A stretch of 56,058 nucleotides of DNA from an uncultured Saprospirales bacterium (GTDB taxonomy: Bacteria > Bacteroidota > Bacteroidia > Chitinophagales > Saprospiraceae): positions 1 to 56,058 of the forward strand of contig CALCCH010000667.1 of assembly GCA_937899855.1 (NCBI GenBank). Direction: 5' to 3'. This document shows, piece after piece, positions 8,308-17,202 of the stretch (its first letter is position 1; every line of letters begins with the position of its first letter). The notes under the pieces were generated by a model. It was not told the DNA's origin. It did no database searches and saw only the letters and a list, made by a program, of their open reading frames with translations. The position numbers and the translations under genes were made by a program.

Positions 8308-8342
8308 ATTGGCAGTAAGCGTTTTTTTCACTTACTGCCAAT
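8308..8342. other. Perfect inverted repeat, 12 bp arms, 11-base loop
   Basis: Arms ATTGGCAGTAAG (8308-8319) and CTTACTGCCAAT (8331-8342) flank a T-rich loop. No T-run follows on either strand, so a classical terminator is unlikely. It may end purQ transcripts, or be an operator in front of dsbD. Confidence 0.5.
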
Positions 8343-8560
8343 CGAGGGTAGGTATGGTCCAATACCGTGGTGTAAATTACCTAGAAATCACCTGCCCCGA
8401 CAGCGTGTTAAGATACTTTAAATATTCTTTAACAGCCGCTAAAGGAAATGTTAAGTACGCCGGCACCCTACAATTTCGAAGCTAATGTCTTCGGGTGGCG
8501 AAGCGAGGGGCAACCAGAACCGGTCAGCAACTTCCCCGGACCAGCGGAGCCCGTCGGGCC

Positions 8561-9274
8561 TTACTGGGTCGCGGAGGCCATCCGATTTTGCAACAGGGAA
8601 TCGAACAAGAGGCGCCCGTCCACATTGCCCAGCCGCTCCTCCGAGGCGCGCTCGGGGTGGGGCATCATTCCAAATACGTTGCGCTGGGCGTTGCAGATGC
8701 CCGCGATGTTCCAGGCCGTACCGTTGGGATTGGCGGCCGCGTCGACGGTACCATCCGCCTGGCAGTACTGGAAGAGGACCTGATCGTTGTCACGCAGTTG
8801 CTGGAGGGTGGCCTCATCGGCGTGGTAGCGACCTTCGGCATGGGCGATGGGGATTTTGAGCACCCGCCCGGGGCTGATTCCCGCCGTGATGGGCGACTGG
8901 TTGGTGACGGTTTTGAGGAAGGTATTTTTACAGGTAAATCTTTGGTGGCTGTTGCGCAGCAGGGCTCCCGGCAGCAGCTCTGCTTCGCAGAGGATCTGAA
9001 AGCCATTGCAGATGCCGAAGACGTAGCCCCCGCGGTGGGCAAAGTCGATGACGGCCTTCATCAGGGGGGAGAAACGCGCGATGGCGCCCGCCCGGAGGTA
9101 GTCGCCGTAGGAAAAACCACCGGGCAGCACGATACAGTCGTCGGTGGTAAAGCCCTCCAGACTTTCTTGCTTGTGCCAGAGCTCCACGACTTCGCGTTGG
9201 AGTACCGTACCGAGGACGTGGATCATATCGTCGTCACAATTGGAACCGGGGAAAACGACTACACCAAATTTCAT
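8561..9274 (-). CDS. purQ: Phosphoribosylformylglycinamidine synthase, glutaminase subunit PurQ
   Basis: PurQ supplies ammonia from glutamine to PurL in step four of de novo purine synthesis, converting FGAR to FGAM. The 237 residues match family length. The class I glutaminase triad is visible: nucleophile Cys89 in FGICNGFQ and the His/Glu pair in MMPHPERA near the C-terminus. The start [15 protein letters not shown] is diagnostic for PurQ. The ATG at 9274 is followed at once by this motif. The upstream membrane-protein gene on the same strand ends 53 bases away. No purL or purS lies in the window. A transfer-type context is not suggested. Confidence 0.95.
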   Translation of the reverse strand: MKFGVVVFPGSNCDDDMIHVLGTVLQREVVELWHKQESLEGFTTDDCIVLPGGFSYGDYLRAGAIARFSPLMKAVIDFAHRGGYVFGICNGFQILCEAELLPGALLRNSHQRFTCKNTFLKTVTNQSPITAGISPGRVLKIPIAHAEGRYHADEATLQQLRDNDQVLFQYCQADGTVDAAANPNGTAWNIAGICNAQRNVFGMMPHPERASEERLGNVDGRLLFDSLLQNRMASATQ

Positions 9275-9327
9275 ATCTGCGTGGTTTTATCAACGAAAGG
9301 CCAAAATTACCAAATTCTGCGCACAAA

Positions 9328-10317
9328 CTATCCGCCGACCAACCACCAATTTTGGTAATGGACTAGGAGGAGGCCCACCAGCAGCAGTAGGTGGAAGACT
9401 TCGGCGAGCGAACGGCTCAGTCCGAGGAAGTTGAAGGACAGGAAGATGGCCAGGGAGGGTACGAGTAGGAGCAGGTGGTCCAGCCCCGCGGCGGCTTGTA
9501 GAAACAGGGCCAACAGGGCAAAGAGCAAGCCCCAGTAGAAGATTCCGATGTTTTTTTGGACCTGGATGTTCTTCTTAATCAGGAAGCGGTTGAAGCTCAG
9601 GAGAGCCAGGAGGATCAGAAAGGTAAAAAAGCCCAGCTGGAGGTAGTCCGGCCAGGAGAGTGCCCCCCGGAGCTCCCACCAGGAGAGGCCTTCCAGCAGG
9701 AGGTTTTGCCAGAGGAGGGAGGCGCGGTCGGTGGCAAAATAGTAGACGAAGGCCAGGAAAAAGGGACTGACAAAACCGCTGGCCAGCACGAGTTGTTCGC
9801 GAAAGCGGAAGGCCCGCAGACTCCGTAGCCCGACGACGGCCAAGAGGATGTAAATCAGCAGCGAAGGATAAAACAGACTGGCCAGGCCCAACCACAGACC
9901 GACGTTGTAGATGTTGCCGGAGGCGGCGTACTTTTTGTAGGTCTCCAGCATTTCGTAGAGGGCGAGCAGGTAAAAGGTGGTGGCGACCAGGACGGGTGAA
10001 AGCAGGAGGAAGGGAGTATAGCTACTGGCCAGCAGGACGTAGAACATCCCCGGCAATAGGGACAGTTCGTTGGCCATCCGGTGCCGAGCCAGGATGATGT
10101 TGATGAGTAGGGCTTGAAAGCAAACGATGAGTAAGGCGAGCAGCGCCGACTGCGTCCCCCCCAGGTCGAGGCCACCGAAGAGGCTTTCAATCACTACACT
10201 CCCCCCCTGGTGGACCGGCGCCAGGCCTCCCCAGAAGGCGGCCCCCCGGACGATAAAAGCGTAGAAGACCAAAAAAATATTGGCGACAAATTGATTGGTG
10301 CGGAATAGAGCGAGCAC
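9328..10317 (-). CDS. Multi-pass membrane protein, DUF6427-like
   Basis: A 329-residue, very hydrophobic protein rich in Leu, Phe and Trp, with about nine predicted membrane helices and almost no long soluble loop. The N-terminus LALFRTNQFVANIFLVFYAF resembles the DUF6427 family of Bacteroidota, whose function is unknown. No transport or enzymatic motif can be read. The start at 10317 is the first Met of the frame. purQ follows 53 bases downstream on the same strand, so co-transcription is possible but purine metabolism gives no obvious link. The family label is tentative; membrane location is sure. Confidence 0.75.
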   Translation of the reverse strand: MLALFRTNQFVANIFLVFYAFIVRGAAFWGGLAPVHQGGSVVIESLFGGLDLGGTQSALLALLIVCFQALLINIILARHRMANELSLLPGMFYVLLASSYTPFLLLSPVLVATTFYLLALYEMLETYKKYAASGNIYNVGLWLGLASLFYPSLLIYILLAVVGLRSLRAFRFREQLVLASGFVSPFFLAFVYYFATDRASLLWQNLLLEGLSWWELRGALSWPDYLQLGFFTFLILLALLSFNRFLIKKNIQVQKNIGIFYWGLLFALLALFLQAAAGLDHLLLLVPSLAIFLSFNFLGLSRSLAEVFHLLLLVGLLLVHYQNWWLVGG

Positions 10318-10695
10318 GTTTCACTGGGTTGGTTGGCGGAAAATTCAAATGTACGTAAGCCCGTATTAAAACAAGAATTCGGATGGGAAAATTATCTGGG
10401 GGAGGAATTTTCGAAAGCTGAATCGAGGATGAGCCTGCTACGCTAAGCAGCTCTCGATCAATTGGTTAGGAAAAACATGATTTTCTTGAATATTAGAATT
10501 GTTACTTATATTTGGTTTGAATAAATCCCCCGGAATACCAAACTTAGGGTATTCTGTTCATTTCCCTAACGTATTTTGGTTTTTCGTATCAACGATCGAA
10601 TAACTACCTTTTGTGCTTTCCCCAGGCTCCGCAAAAGGTCCGAGACTACACAATCGAGTATTTATTTATTGTTAAACAATCTAAACAAAAACCGC
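10318..10695. other. Intergenic/leader region upstream of the 118-residue gene
   Basis: The 378 bases contain a full-match -7 element TATATTTG at 10507-10514 on the plus strand, with a TTG about 18 bases before it. They also hold a 7-bp hairpin GAATACC/GGTATTC near 10532-10553. This implies a leader of roughly 175 bases for the gene starting at 10696. A second, weaker element (TACCTTTTG) lies near 10605. The leader is A+T-rich compared with neighbouring genes. Confidence 0.5.
10507..10514 (+). promoter_or_regulatory. -7 promoter element TATATTTG
   Basis: Full consensus match in an A+T-rich stretch, spaced 18 bases after a TTG that can serve as the -33 element. It would make a long leader for the gene at 10696. 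Confidence 0.45.
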
Positions 10696-11052
10696 ATGAC
10701 AAACAGTATTTCTCTCTGCACCGACATGAGTGGATTATTATTCACGACCGATTCCGGTACGACTTGTATCCCCCTCAGTGGACCTGGGGCCATTGTATCG
10801 CTCGATGATGACAACCAACTTCAGGCGGTGCAGGCGGGCCAAGAACTGACGGGCAGTGGATTTATCGAGCCCCTAGCCGACGCCCAGTGGACCATGAGCT
10901 ACAATGAAGAGACCAAGATTTCTTTTATCATTGGTGTAACGGACATGGACGTCAACCTCAACGGCAAATTCCACAACTTCCTGATGACTACCCAAAAGGT
11001 AAACATCCGTAATGATGGCACCAATCTTACGGTAATCTCGGCTCCTGCCTAA
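10696..11052 (+). CDS. Orphan 118-residue hypothetical protein
   Basis: No family is recognised. The protein is small, acidic to neutral and rich in Thr, Ser, Asn and Asp, with no signal peptide, no membrane helix and two cysteines (SLCTD and TTCIP) in the first 25 residues. Alternating hydrophobic and polar residues suggest a beta-rich fold. The ATG at 10696 is preferred over the upstream in-frame ATG at 10576, because residues before it look non-coding (LLLNNLNKNR) and lie in the leader. A 12-bp perfect terminator hairpin follows. It is convergent with the helical-repeat gene at 11155. Real expression is suggested by the well-formed promoter and terminator. Confidence 0.65.
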   Translation: MTNSISLCTDMSGLLFTTDSGTTCIPLSGPGAIVSLDDDNQLQAVQAGQELTGSGFIEPLADAQWTMSYNEETKISFIIGVTDMDVNLNGKFHNFLMTTQKVNIRNDGTNLTVISAPA

Positions 11053-11084
11053 GGCAATGACTTAATCGAACCGGAGCTGTAAAC

Positions 11085-11134
11085 TACGGCGATCCGAGGC
11101 CATTGTGCCTAGCTCACGGATCGCCGTATTTATT
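11085..11134. terminator. Rho-independent terminator between convergent genes
   Basis: Perfect 12-bp arms TACGGCGATCCG (11085-11096) and CGGATCGCCGTA (11117-11128) are followed by TTTATT on the plus strand. It ends the 118-residue gene and may serve the convergent gene too. Confidence 0.8.
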
Positions 11135-11154
11135 GGATCACGAACCACCTCCGC

Positions 11155-12663
11155 CTACCCCCTTCGTGCCAGCACGTCTCGATATACTTCAAGAATCGAA
11201 CGCTTACCCAATTTACTTTTCACCCATATTTGCAGCTCTTCGATCCCAGTATACGGATGTTGCCGCTCTCGATTCATCCGATCGATGTACGCATCAAATT
11301 CCTGAAATAGGGGTTCCTGCTCCAGGAGCGGCGTGGCCATAAGTTTTCTCAAGAATGCGAGTGCCTTAAACTCAAAGCCCGTTTTGCGTTTCAGGGTTTT
11401 GTCAAAGTATCGATTGGCGCCCCGCAGTTCTGCCTCAGCACGATCGATGTTTCCCAGTTCAAAGTTAACGATCACGCAGAGCAAACGCATCAACTGTTGA
11501 ATATTCTCGCGTAGCGGATAGCGTTTCTCTCTCAGGATATCTTCGATGTGGGACAAACACGCTTCCCATTCTTCCATCAAAAAATAATATACGGTAATAT
11601 TGGCCTGGAAAGACAATGCGGAGTAGTTGGCGAGTTTGTACTGTTTGATCCCCGCCTTGATCTCGGGAATCAAATCGCGAATTGGAAGCACCTTTCCCGT
11701 ATTCAGGTAATACATCAATTTATTGGAGGCGGCCTTGAGAAAAGCCGCCCGCTTGTCGTGATACTTCTTGGGCTTGAGTTCGTCTAGGTTTTTCAAAATA
11801 TCGGGAATCAAATCAAAGCGTTTGAGGTAGAAACAAGCCGTCGCATAATTGGCCAAGGCATTGATGTACAGCGAGAACCTTTGATTTTTCACCACCTCTC
11901 TTTCCTCCCACCAATCCAAAATTTGGCGTAGGAAAAACTCCATTTTACCATAATCTCCTGACAATAGATTGAGGTAGGCGCCCGCCGAGTAAAAATAGCG
12001 TTTTCCCTCCGCGGAGGTATCCACCTGAGCCAGGCGGTCAAATTCTTCCCCAAACTCCCGCTGCAGTTCGGCCTTGCTGGCCTCATCCTTGAGCTCGTAC
12101 TGCTGCATCAATTTGGCCCAGATGCGATCGTTGAGATCGATACAATCCAATTCGTAGGCCAGTTTGAGTAAAATTTCGTCCTTCTCCACGATCAGCTCCT
12201 CCAGTTCGTTGCGGTACTTACGCGTCCGATTCTCCCGGAGGATCAAGCGACTCATATTGTTGATCTCCAACTGCGCCGGCAGGTAGTCGATCTGCTTGAC
12301 CAGGCGCTGCGCAATTTTGAGCCGTCGTTGGCTCTGATCGTACAAGCCCCGTTCGTAGAGGTAGTTGGCATCCAGGAGGAGATCGGAAATTTGGGCGCGA
12401 ATCGAGTCCTCGCTGTTGTAGTTGCGCAGCGAGCGCAGGATGGCTTCGTAGAGGTATTTGCGCTCGGCAGCCAAGTGTTTGACGAAGGCCTTCTTGCGCA
12501 GGGCGTCTTCATCGTAAGTCCTCATCTTGTTGAGGGTGTCAAACAGCTTGAGATAATTGGCATCGGTGTCGCCCCCAATCAGGGCGTTTCTTTTAAAATA
12601 ACGCTTTTCCGAGCTCGACATGGAGTGGATCAGTTGGAAAAGCGGATCATTCCCCTTACTCAT
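11155..12663 (-). CDS. All-helical repeat protein, paralog 1 (~500 residues)
   Basis: A 502-residue, predicted fully alpha-helical protein of unknown function. The first 100 residues (LIHSMSSSEKRYFKRNA, NYLKLFDTLNKMRTYDEDAL, KYLYEAILRSLRNYNS) align by eye with the divergent neighbour at 13123 and more weakly with the gene at 38031. The rest shows TPR-like helix pairs (for example LYERGLYDQSQRRLKIAQRLV and YYFLMEEWEACLSHIEDILREKRYP). There is no signal peptide, HTH motif, ATP site or membrane segment, so a cytoplasmic scaffold or regulator is likely. The start at 12663 gives the conserved N-terminus. It converges with the 118-residue gene and is divergent from paralog 2. Confidence 0.8.
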   Translation of the reverse strand: MSKGNDPLFQLIHSMSSSEKRYFKRNALIGGDTDANYLKLFDTLNKMRTYDEDALRKKAFVKHLAAERKYLYEAILRSLRNYNSEDSIRAQISDLLLDANYLYERGLYDQSQRRLKIAQRLVKQIDYLPAQLEINNMSRLILRENRTRKYRNELEELIVEKDEILLKLAYELDCIDLNDRIWAKLMQQYELKDEASKAELQREFGEEFDRLAQVDTSAEGKRYFYSAGAYLNLLSGDYGKMEFFLRQILDWWEEREVVKNQRFSLYINALANYATACFYLKRFDLIPDILKNLDELKPKKYHDKRAAFLKAASNKLMYYLNTGKVLPIRDLIPEIKAGIKQYKLANYSALSFQANITVYYFLMEEWEACLSHIEDILREKRYPLRENIQQLMRLLCVIVNFELGNIDRAEAELRGANRYFDKTLKRKTGFEFKALAFLRKLMATPLLEQEPLFQEFDAYIDRMNRERQHPYTGIEELQIWVKSKLGKRSILEVYRDVLARRG

Positions 12664-13122
12664 GATGATATTTTTCGAATGCGGCTATTGCGTGCTAATT
12701 GTTAATGATCTTTTTCAGCTATTTTTCCCGCCTCAGAAACCCTATTGGGCGCCCCCTTTCTCGCACCGCAAAATCGGCCTTGAATCTTCGATTCATAAAA
12801 AACCCAATTTGTTTTACTAGAGACTGACTATCAAATACTTGGAGATTAAAAAAAATTTCATTTGGAACTCTTCACAAGTCTTTAAACTAGGATGACTGGA
12901 GCTATTCTATGGGGCTTAGAAGCATTATTTAGGTCGCCTTAGTGGTTTTACTTAGCCTGGGGGCCCAGCTATATTTGAACCATCAATACGCCAGTAGTTA
13001 ATGGTAAATATAACAAAATCTGGATAGGGAACTAAACAACTAAGAGATGCTCACAAAACCCAATTGACCCCCAAGCGACCCCAAGACCAAGTTATTGTGA
13101 ACTTAGAGAATGTTACGGGCCA
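12664..13122. other. Divergent regulatory region between helical paralogs 1 and 2
   Basis: This 459-base, A+T-rich gap lies between the two divergent paralogs. On the plus strand TATATTTG at 12970-12977 matches the -7 consensus and implies a leader of about 140 bases for the 13123 gene. Open frames in the gap are eight codons or shorter, or lack coding character. No clear minus-strand promoter was found. Confidence 0.5.
12970..12977 (+). promoter_or_regulatory. -7 promoter element TATATTTG (paralog 2)
   Basis: Full match to TAnnTTTG upstream of the gene at 13123, leaving a leader of about 140 bases. Confidence 0.45.
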
Positions 13123-14625
13123 ATGAAAAACACAGAGGACATCCACCAATTGATTCGCGCCTTGAGCAAGGCCGAAAAACGACATTTCAAAATGTCGGCA
13201 GCCAGGTATTCAAAAAGCCAGAATAACTACCTCCTACTCTTCGATGCCATCGATCAGCAGGAAAGCTACGACGAATCGAGATTGAAGCAAAAATTCAGCC
13301 GGTACGCCTTTGGTAAAAGCATCCACAAGACCAAGTACTTGCTATACGAGTTGATCCTGCGTTCGCTGCGCCCCCTGAGCAATAGCAAGAGCGTTCGAGA
13401 TCAATTGGAAGGTAAAATGCAATCCGTAGATTTCTTATTCTCCAAAGGATTGTACGAACAAGCAGAGATTCTGCTGCGGAAGGTCAAAAAGTTGGCCCTC
13501 CACTATCAGCTGCTCCCCCTTCAGCTGCGGGTTTTGGATTGGGAAAAACGCCTGATCCACCACAGCCGGGAGGCCACTACCCTGACCAGAGTGGAGCAGT
13601 TGTTGGACGAATACGACCGTATTTCGAGTCAAGTTAGGATAGAAATGCGTTATCGGGGAATGGCCGAGCGCTGTTTTCAACTGGAAAAGCTGCTCCCCCC
13701 CGGGCAATACACCCTGGCCCTCGGTCAGGTGCTGGATAGCCAGCCCATCGAGGACCACCGCAACGCGCCGAGCTTTTTGGCACAGTTGTACCGACGCGAG
13801 CTGCTGGCCCGCCGGGCCTTCGATGCGGGCCAACTGCGGGTAGCAATCCGACATCAGCAAGCCATTTACCAAAATTGGCAAAATGCTTCCTGGCTAACCG
13901 AAGTTTTTCCCCAGGAGTTTCAACGCACCCTCCAGTCCTACTTGCGCTATCGCCTGGATGCCCTGGAGGGCAGCAGCCACAAATTTGTCGAGGTCCTGGA
14001 CTTTTGGCGCGAGTACATGCCCCACCGCACCAGCGAAGAGGCCGAAAAATTGGATTTGCACCTGGTCGTCTTTGACTTTATCCACAACCTCAACCGCGGC
14101 AACCTGCAGATCTGCGCAACCCGATTGTTGGTTATCCGCGATACGATCGAACGCTACGAAGCCTTGCTCGATTTGTCGACCAAGATCCAGTTGTACTACC
14201 ACATCGGTATCTACTACTTCTTCGTCCGCGAATTTGACGAGGCCCTCGAATGGGTGCTGCGTACCCAGGAAAAAGCCAACCGACAGCTGCATCCACGTAG
14301 CCAGCGCTTCTGCGAGTTGATCGAATTGATGACGCGCTACGAGCTGGGGGAATACGAATACCTGGCTTCGGCGGTCCGCAAGATGTACCGCAACCTCCGG
14401 CAAAAGCCCCAGCCCATCCGCATCGAATCCCTGATTCTACGGTCGGTACGGCAACTGCTCAATGTTTCGGATAGCTCCCAAGTCAAACCTATTTTTGAAC
14501 GTTTATACGACTCACTACAACAAATTGAAGATCCCACTTACCAGCGCAACAGCCTCCAAACCAACGTGCTCTACCGCTGGATCAACGAATACTTACCCCA
14601 AAAAAGCAACGAACATTTCTATTGA
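13123..14625 (+). CDS. All-helical repeat protein, paralog 2 (~500 residues)
   Basis: A 500-residue helical protein clearly related to the divergent gene at 11155: IHQLIRALSKAEKRHFKMSA against LIHSMSSSEKRYFKRNA, NNYLLLFDAIDQQESYDESRL against the matching segment, and KYLLYELILRSLRPLSNS. The same FSKGLYEQAEILLRKVKKLALHYQLLPLQLR block marks the start of TPR-like repeats. No secretion signal, enzyme motif or DNA-binding motif is visible. The ATG at 13123 (MKNTEDIHQ) sits in a good context after a long leader. A terminator follows. Function unknown; the pairing of two divergent paralogs suggests local duplication. Confidence 0.8.
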   Translation: MKNTEDIHQLIRALSKAEKRHFKMSAARYSKSQNNYLLLFDAIDQQESYDESRLKQKFSRYAFGKSIHKTKYLLYELILRSLRPLSNSKSVRDQLEGKMQSVDFLFSKGLYEQAEILLRKVKKLALHYQLLPLQLRVLDWEKRLIHHSREATTLTRVEQLLDEYDRISSQVRIEMRYRGMAERCFQLEKLLPPGQYTLALGQVLDSQPIEDHRNAPSFLAQLYRRELLARRAFDAGQLRVAIRHQQAIYQNWQNASWLTEVFPQEFQRTLQSYLRYRLDALEGSSHKFVEVLDFWREYMPHRTSEEAEKLDLHLVVFDFIHNLNRGNLQICATRLLVIRDTIERYEALLDLSTKIQLYYHIGIYYFFVREFDEALEWVLRTQEKANRQLHPRSQRFCELIELMTRYELGEYEYLASAVRKMYRNLRQKPQPIRIESLILRSVRQLLNVSDSSQVKPIFERLYDSLQQIEDPTYQRNSLQTNVLYRWINEYLPQKSNEHFY

Positions 14626-14705
14626 TAAGCTCTCTCCTTAATTCAGCAATATAGTATACCCCAAAAAGTCTCTCTTTATTAATTATTGCTCTCTCTAAGT
14701 CTGAG

Positions 14706-14741
14706 GCCTGGCTGCTCCCAACAGCCGGGCTACTCTTTTTT
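14706..14741 (+). terminator. Rho-independent terminator after paralog 2
   Basis: Arms GCCTGGCTG (14706-14714) and CAGCCGGGC (14722-14730) pair with one T-G, then comes TACTCTTTTTTAA. Orientation fits the gene ending at 14625. Confidence 0.7.
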
Positions 14742-14903
14742 AATCCCGCTCTTCCCAACCTACGATTCCGAGCCTCCGCAACAACAATTATTTTCTTGGC
14801 GTGTTTCTCTATTACTTGCTCCGTCGTTGGGGGATTGAGGCACGACGAAGGGGGGAAATTTTCCACATCTTTGTATCTTGTGGCATAAAATAAAGCAGGT
14901 GTT

Positions 14904-15878
14904 ATGATCAAATCCCTGGCTTCAATCAAGGCTCCCATCGAGTCCGAACTGAAGATCTTCGAGCAGCGATTCCGCGAATCCATGCGTAGCAAAGTCCCGC
15001 TTCTGGATAAGATCACCTATTACATCGTACAGCGCAAAGGCAAACAGATTCGCCCCATGTTCGTCTTTTTCTGCGCCAAGGTCTGTAAAGATACCACCGA
15101 TTCCACCTACACCGCCGCCTCCTTCATCGAACTGCTCCACACCGCCTCCCTCGTCCACGACGACGTCGTCGATGATGCTTTTGAACGCCGGGGCGTTTTT
15201 ACCGTCAATGCCCTGTGGAAAAACAAGATCGCCGTACTGGTCGGTGACTATTTCCTCTCCCAGGGGCTATTGCTAAGTATCGAAAAACAGGAATTCCGGC
15301 TGCTGGAGATCATCTCGCGGGCGGTCAAGGCCCTTTCGGAAGGGGAGCTCTTACAAATTGAAAAAGCTCGGCGGCTCGACATCGACGAACAGGTGTACTA
15401 CGACATCATCCGCAAAAAAACGGCCTCGCTCATTGCGGCGGCCTGTAGTGCCGGGGCCGCCTCGGTGACCGACGATGAAGCAGTCATCGAAAAAATGCGC
15501 CTCTTTGGAGAAAACATCGGGGTGGCCTTCCAGATACGCGACGACCTCTTCGACTTCGGTACCGATGATGTGGGCAAACCGCTGGGAATTGACATCAAAG
15601 AAAAGAAACTGACCCTCCCCCTCATCTACGCCCTCAACCACGCCCAACGCAGCGACCGCCTCCGAATCATCAACAACGTCAAGCGGCACAGCAATAAGCC
15701 CGAGAAAGTCAAAGAAGTCATCGAATTCGTCCGCGCCAGCGGGGGGCTCGAATACGCCCGACAGGTCATGCTCGACTACCGCCAGGCGGCCTTCGATTTG
15801 CTCGAATCCTTTCCCCACAACGAAGCCCGGGTAGCCCTCCGGGACCTGGTCATCTTCGTCACCGAACGCAAGAAATAA
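14904..15878 (+). CDS. Polyprenyl (octaprenyl-type) diphosphate synthase
   Basis: Trans-prenyltransferase that extends FPP or GPP with isopentenyl diphosphate, giving the side chain of menaquinone or a longer isoprenoid. Both aspartate-rich motifs are present: DDVVDD at residues 86-91 and DDLFD at 213-217. KGKQIRPMFVFF near residue 45 binds the diphosphate. The 324 residues match IspB-type long-chain synthases; residues preceding the first motif (LLHTASLVH) are small, which agrees with a long product. The ATG at 14904 gives the family N-terminus. An element resembling CATCTTTG lies near 14866. It converges with murA, with two bases between the stops. Confidence 0.92.
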   Translation: MIKSLASIKAPIESELKIFEQRFRESMRSKVPLLDKITYYIVQRKGKQIRPMFVFFCAKVCKDTTDSTYTAASFIELLHTASLVHDDVVDDAFERRGVFTVNALWKNKIAVLVGDYFLSQGLLLSIEKQEFRLLEIISRAVKALSEGELLQIEKARRLDIDEQVYYDIIRKKTASLIAAACSAGAASVTDDEAVIEKMRLFGENIGVAFQIRDDLFDFGTDDVGKPLGIDIKEKKLTLPLIYALNHAQRSDRLRIINNVKRHSNKPEKVKEVIEFVRASGGLEYARQVMLDYRQAAFDLLESFPHNEARVALRDLVIFVTERKK

Positions 15879-15880
15879 GC

Positions 15881-17185
15881 TTACAAACGTCGGATGTCGG
15901 CCCCCAGGGCCCTGAGGCGGGTATCGATTGCTTGGTACCCCCGATCGATTTGGTGGATGTTGTGAATGGTGCTCTTCCCCTTGGCCGACAGGGCCGCAAT
16001 GAGCAGGGCAACCCCAGCCCGAATATCGGGCGAACTCATCGATATCCCCCGCAATTGCGAACGCCGATTGAGCCCGATGACCGTCGCCCGGTGGGGATCA
16101 CAGAGGATGACTTGCGCCCCCATGTCGATCAATTTGTCCACGAAAAATAGGCGACTTTCGAACATTTTCTGGTGAATGAGGACACTGCCCTTGGCTTGGG
16201 TGGCCATGACCAGGATGACACTCATCAAATCGGGCGTAAAACCGGGCCAGGGAGCGTCGTAAATCGTGAGGATGGAGCCGTCGATAAAGGTTTGAATCTC
16301 GTATTCCTCCTGGGCCGGCACGTAGAGGTCGTCTTCGCGTACTTCCACCCGTACGCCCATCTTTTCAAACACACCGAGGATATTGCCCAACTCCGATACG
16401 CGTACGTCCTTGATCGTGAGCTCGGATTGGGTCATGGCGGCCAGGCCAATAAAGCTACCGATCTCGATCATATCGGGCAAGAGGCGGTGCTCGGTTCCTT
16501 CCAAACGGTCGACGCCTTCGATGGTGAGCAGATTGGAGCCCACACCGGAAATTTTGGCTCCCATGCGGTTGAGCATCCGACAGAGCTGCTGAACGTAGGG
16601 CTCGCAGGCCGCATTGTAAATTTGGGTGGTTCCCTCCGCCAGTACGGCAGCCATGATGACGTTGGCCGTTCCCGTCACCGAGATTTCATCCATCAGCAGG
16701 TAGGTTCCCCGCAATTGGGGCGCCTGGATGGAAAAACTACTCGCGTCGGCATCAAAGTGAAAAGCACCTCCCAATTTTTGTAAACCTAAAAAATGGGTAT
16801 CCAAACGGCGGCGCCCGATCTTATCGCCTCCCGGCTTGGGCAGGTAGGCCTTGCCAAAACGCGCCAGCAACGGCCCAATCAGCATCACCGATCCGCGAAT
16901 GCGTTGGGCATTTTGCTGGAACTCGGCCGAACTAAAAAAGTCCAGGTCGATGGCGTCGGCCCGAAAGCGGTAGGTACCGGGGGCCAGCCGGTCGATCTTG
17001 ACCCCTAAGCCCCGCAGCAGTTCGATCAGGCGGTTGACGTCGAGGATATCGGGAACGTTGGAAATCGTGACGGGACGGTCGGTCAGGAGGGTGGCACTGA
17101 GTACCTGGAGTGCTTCGTTTTTAGCACCCTGTGGACTGATGGCGCCGCTCAGGGGCTGGCCACCGATCACTTCAAAAGCATCCAT
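15881..17185 (-). CDS. murA: UDP-N-acetylglucosamine 1-carboxyvinyltransferase (MurA) with Cys-to-Asp active-site loop
   Basis: MurA transfers enolpyruvate from PEP to UDP-GlcNAc, the first committed step of peptidoglycan synthesis. The 434-residue protein has the substrate-binding Lys22-Asn23 (GAKNEAL), the IRGSVMLIGPLLARFG segment and the family C-terminus. In the catalytic loop the motif is PGGDKIGRRRLD: Asp121 (codon 16823-16825) stands where E. coli has Cys115. Enzymes with Asp here remain active and are intrinsically resistant to fosfomycin, as known for mycobacteria and chlamydiae. The gene starts 18 bases past the DUF4290 stop and is the last gene of a leftward cluster that also has glmS, so amino-sugar supply and its use are linked. 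Confidence 0.96.
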   Translation of the reverse strand: MDAFEVIGGQPLSGAISPQGAKNEALQVLSATLLTDRPVTISNVPDILDVNRLIELLRGLGVKIDRLAPGTYRFRADAIDLDFFSSAEFQQNAQRIRGSVMLIGPLLARFGKAYLPKPGGDKIGRRRLDTHFLGLQKLGGAFHFDADASSFSIQAPQLRGTYLLMDEISVTGTANVIMAAVLAEGTTQIYNAACEPYVQQLCRMLNRMGAKISGVGSNLLTIEGVDRLEGTEHRLLPDMIEIGSFIGLAAMTQSELTIKDVRVSELGNILGVFEKMGVRVEVREDDLYVPAQEEYEIQTFIDGSILTIYDAPWPGFTPDLMSVILVMATQAKGSVLIHQKMFESRLFFVDKLIDMGAQVILCDPHRATVIGLNRRSQLRGISMSSPDIRAGVALLIAALSAKGKSTIHNIHQIDRGYQAIDTRLRALGADIRRL

Positions 17186-17202
17186 AAACGGGGGGACTTA
17201 GC

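Larger units (their letters stand above)
8221..8560. other. Intergenic region between purQ and dsbD
   Basis: This 340-base gap holds a promoter-like TACTTTAG for dsbD at 8267-8274 (minus strand) and a perfect 12-base-pair hairpin at 8308-8342. A small GGTAT/ATACC inverted repeat is near 8350-8366. Nothing else coding is seen; the G+C-rich open frames entering from 8448 onwards are shadows of purQ. Confidence 0.5.

Noticed and set aside
14582-15016. 144-codon minus-strand open frame between paralog 2 and the prenyl synthase
   Set aside because: It overlaps the terminator and the starts and ends of both real genes in antisense; no coding character.
16172-16783. 203-codon plus-strand open frame
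   Set aside because: Antisense to murA; no start context or recognisable domain.
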